The position numbers were made by a program, and so were the translations under genes. This document shows positions 31,865 to 32,478 of a DNA stretch of 32,478 nucleotides, in pieces (the stretch's first letter is position 1; every line of letters begins with the position of its first letter). The DNA is from Opitutus sp. (GTDB lineage Bacteria > Verrucomicrobiota > Verrucomicrobiia > Opitutales > Opitutaceae), in the NCBI GenBank assembly GCA_009695305.1, contig SIBG01000046.1, forward strand, positions 1 through 32,478, given 5' to 3'. The notes beneath the pieces are model-generated. The model was given only the letters and a program-made list of their open reading frames with translations. It was not told where the DNA came from and made no database searches.

Positions 31865-32478
31865 ATGACTTCGAACCCTGCGTCCTTCCGTTGTCACGCT
31901 TCCTCGTTGAAGCGTTTTATCCAAGCGGCGTCTACCCTGCTATTGTTCGCCGCCAGCCCCGCGCAATCCGCCGAGACCGCGACCACCGGCGTCGTCATGG
32001 GCATGGTCACCAACAAAGCCACTGGCAACGGCCTCATTGGCGCCAGAGCCGAGATTCCGACGCTTAAACTGAGCGCGTTTGTCGACAATACCGGTCGTTA
32101 CCTCCTCAACGTGCCCGTCGGCACCCATGAGCTGGTCGTGACCTACACGGGCCTCGATCCGCAGCGCACCACGCTGACGATTTCCGCCGGCCAGCCCGCC
32201 GTGCGCAATTTCGTGATGGGCAGCGATGTGCTGAAGCTCGACGCGTTCAAGGTGTCCGCCGTAAAGGAAGGCCTTTCGTCGGCGTTGACCCAGCAGCGCA
32301 ACGCCGATAATCTCAAGAACATCGCGTCGATGGACGCCCTCGCCGACTTGCCGAACATGAACGCCACCGAGCTCGCGATCCGGCTGCCCGGCGTGACGTT
32401 TGCCGATCCCGGCGACGAAGTCGTGGAGACGATCAGCGTGCGCGGGATGGGCGGCAACATGACGTCGATCACAATCGA
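31865..32478 (+). CDS. TonB-dependent receptor, N-terminal part (3' end outside window)
   Basis: The frame is open from the ATG at 31865 to the window end (204 complete codons). A signal peptide (IQAASTLLLFAASPAQSA) is followed by a carboxypeptidase-regulatory-like domain (GVVMGMVTNKATGNGLIGA to VPVGTHELVVTYTGLDP) and the start of a plug (LDAFKVSAVKEGLSSALTQQ, RNADNLKNIASMDALADLPN, ELAIRLPGVTF, ISVRGMGG). The plug segment resembles that of the receptor at 25683-28757, so the two belong to one broad subfamily. It lies 268 bp after the beta-lactamase-like gene, in an AT-richer gap with no other gene visible. Its own promoter is likely. The substrate cannot be told. Confidence 0.92.
   Translation, partial: MTSNPASFRCHASSLKRFIQAASTLLLFAASPAQSAETATTGVVMGMVTNKATGNGLIGARAEIPTLKLSAFVDNTGRYLLNVPVGTHELVVTYTGLDPQRTTLTISAGQPAVRNFVMGSDVLKLDAFKVSAVKEGLSSALTQQRNADNLKNIASMDALADLPNMNATELAIRLPGVTFADPGDEVVETISVRGMGGNMTSITI

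Overview
The window is a GC-rich bacterial chromosome segment, probably from an Opitutaceae-like member of Verrucomicrobiota. This is inferred from the protein repertoire: TonB-dependent receptors with an N-terminal carboxypeptidase-regulatory-like domain and a QRNA-containing plug, small alanine-rich proteins with no recognisable family, and leaders without Shine-Dalgarno motifs. There was no database access, so the taxon is an estimate. I see no tRNA, rRNA, CRISPR array, transposase or prophage gene.

Region 1 (1-4000) holds the 3' end of a TonB-dependent receptor, a convergent peptide-binding lipoprotein, a membrane-anchored coiled-coil protein and a small conserved-looking protein. Region 2 (4116-12924) is a sulfur assimilation locus. 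A leftward set, cobA-cbiX-cysI, makes siroheme precursors and sulfite reductase, and its genes overlap by ATGA. It diverges from a rightward set, cysH-cysD-cysN-DUF2061-rrf2, whose last gene is a CymR-like Rrf2 regulator. A serine O-acetyltransferase (cysE) lies a little further on. Together these genes take sulfate to sulfide and supply the O-acetylserine acceptor. No APS kinase, precorrin-2 dehydrogenase or sulfite reductase flavoprotein is present in the window.

Region 3 (13139-17877) is housekeeping and cofactor work: a PIN-PhoH ATPase, a DUF6580-like membrane protein next to a PduO-type cobalamin adenosyltransferase, a Gfo/Idh/MocA oxidoreductase and peptide deformylase. Region 4 (17942-21018) is a translationally coupled pair: a multi-pass membrane protein of unknown family, and a membrane-anchored coiled-coil protein whose C-terminus looks like a trypsin-like protease.

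Region 5 (21111-32478) is a divergent cluster that reads as a muropeptide or amino-sugar salvage locus. Leftward are a TonB-dependent receptor, a lipoprotein fusing a class C beta-lactamase-like hydrolase to a NamZ (DUF1343) exo-muramidase, and a NagB deaminase fused to a PIG-L-like domain that has lost its zinc ligands. Rightward are a secreted D-aminoacylase, a class A beta-lactamase-like hydrolase and the start of a third TonB-dependent receptor. The joint function is inferred from family knowledge and gene order. Two copies of a 74-76 bp palindromic repeat lie at 11544-11617 and 28903-28978, the second in the centre of this divergent cluster.
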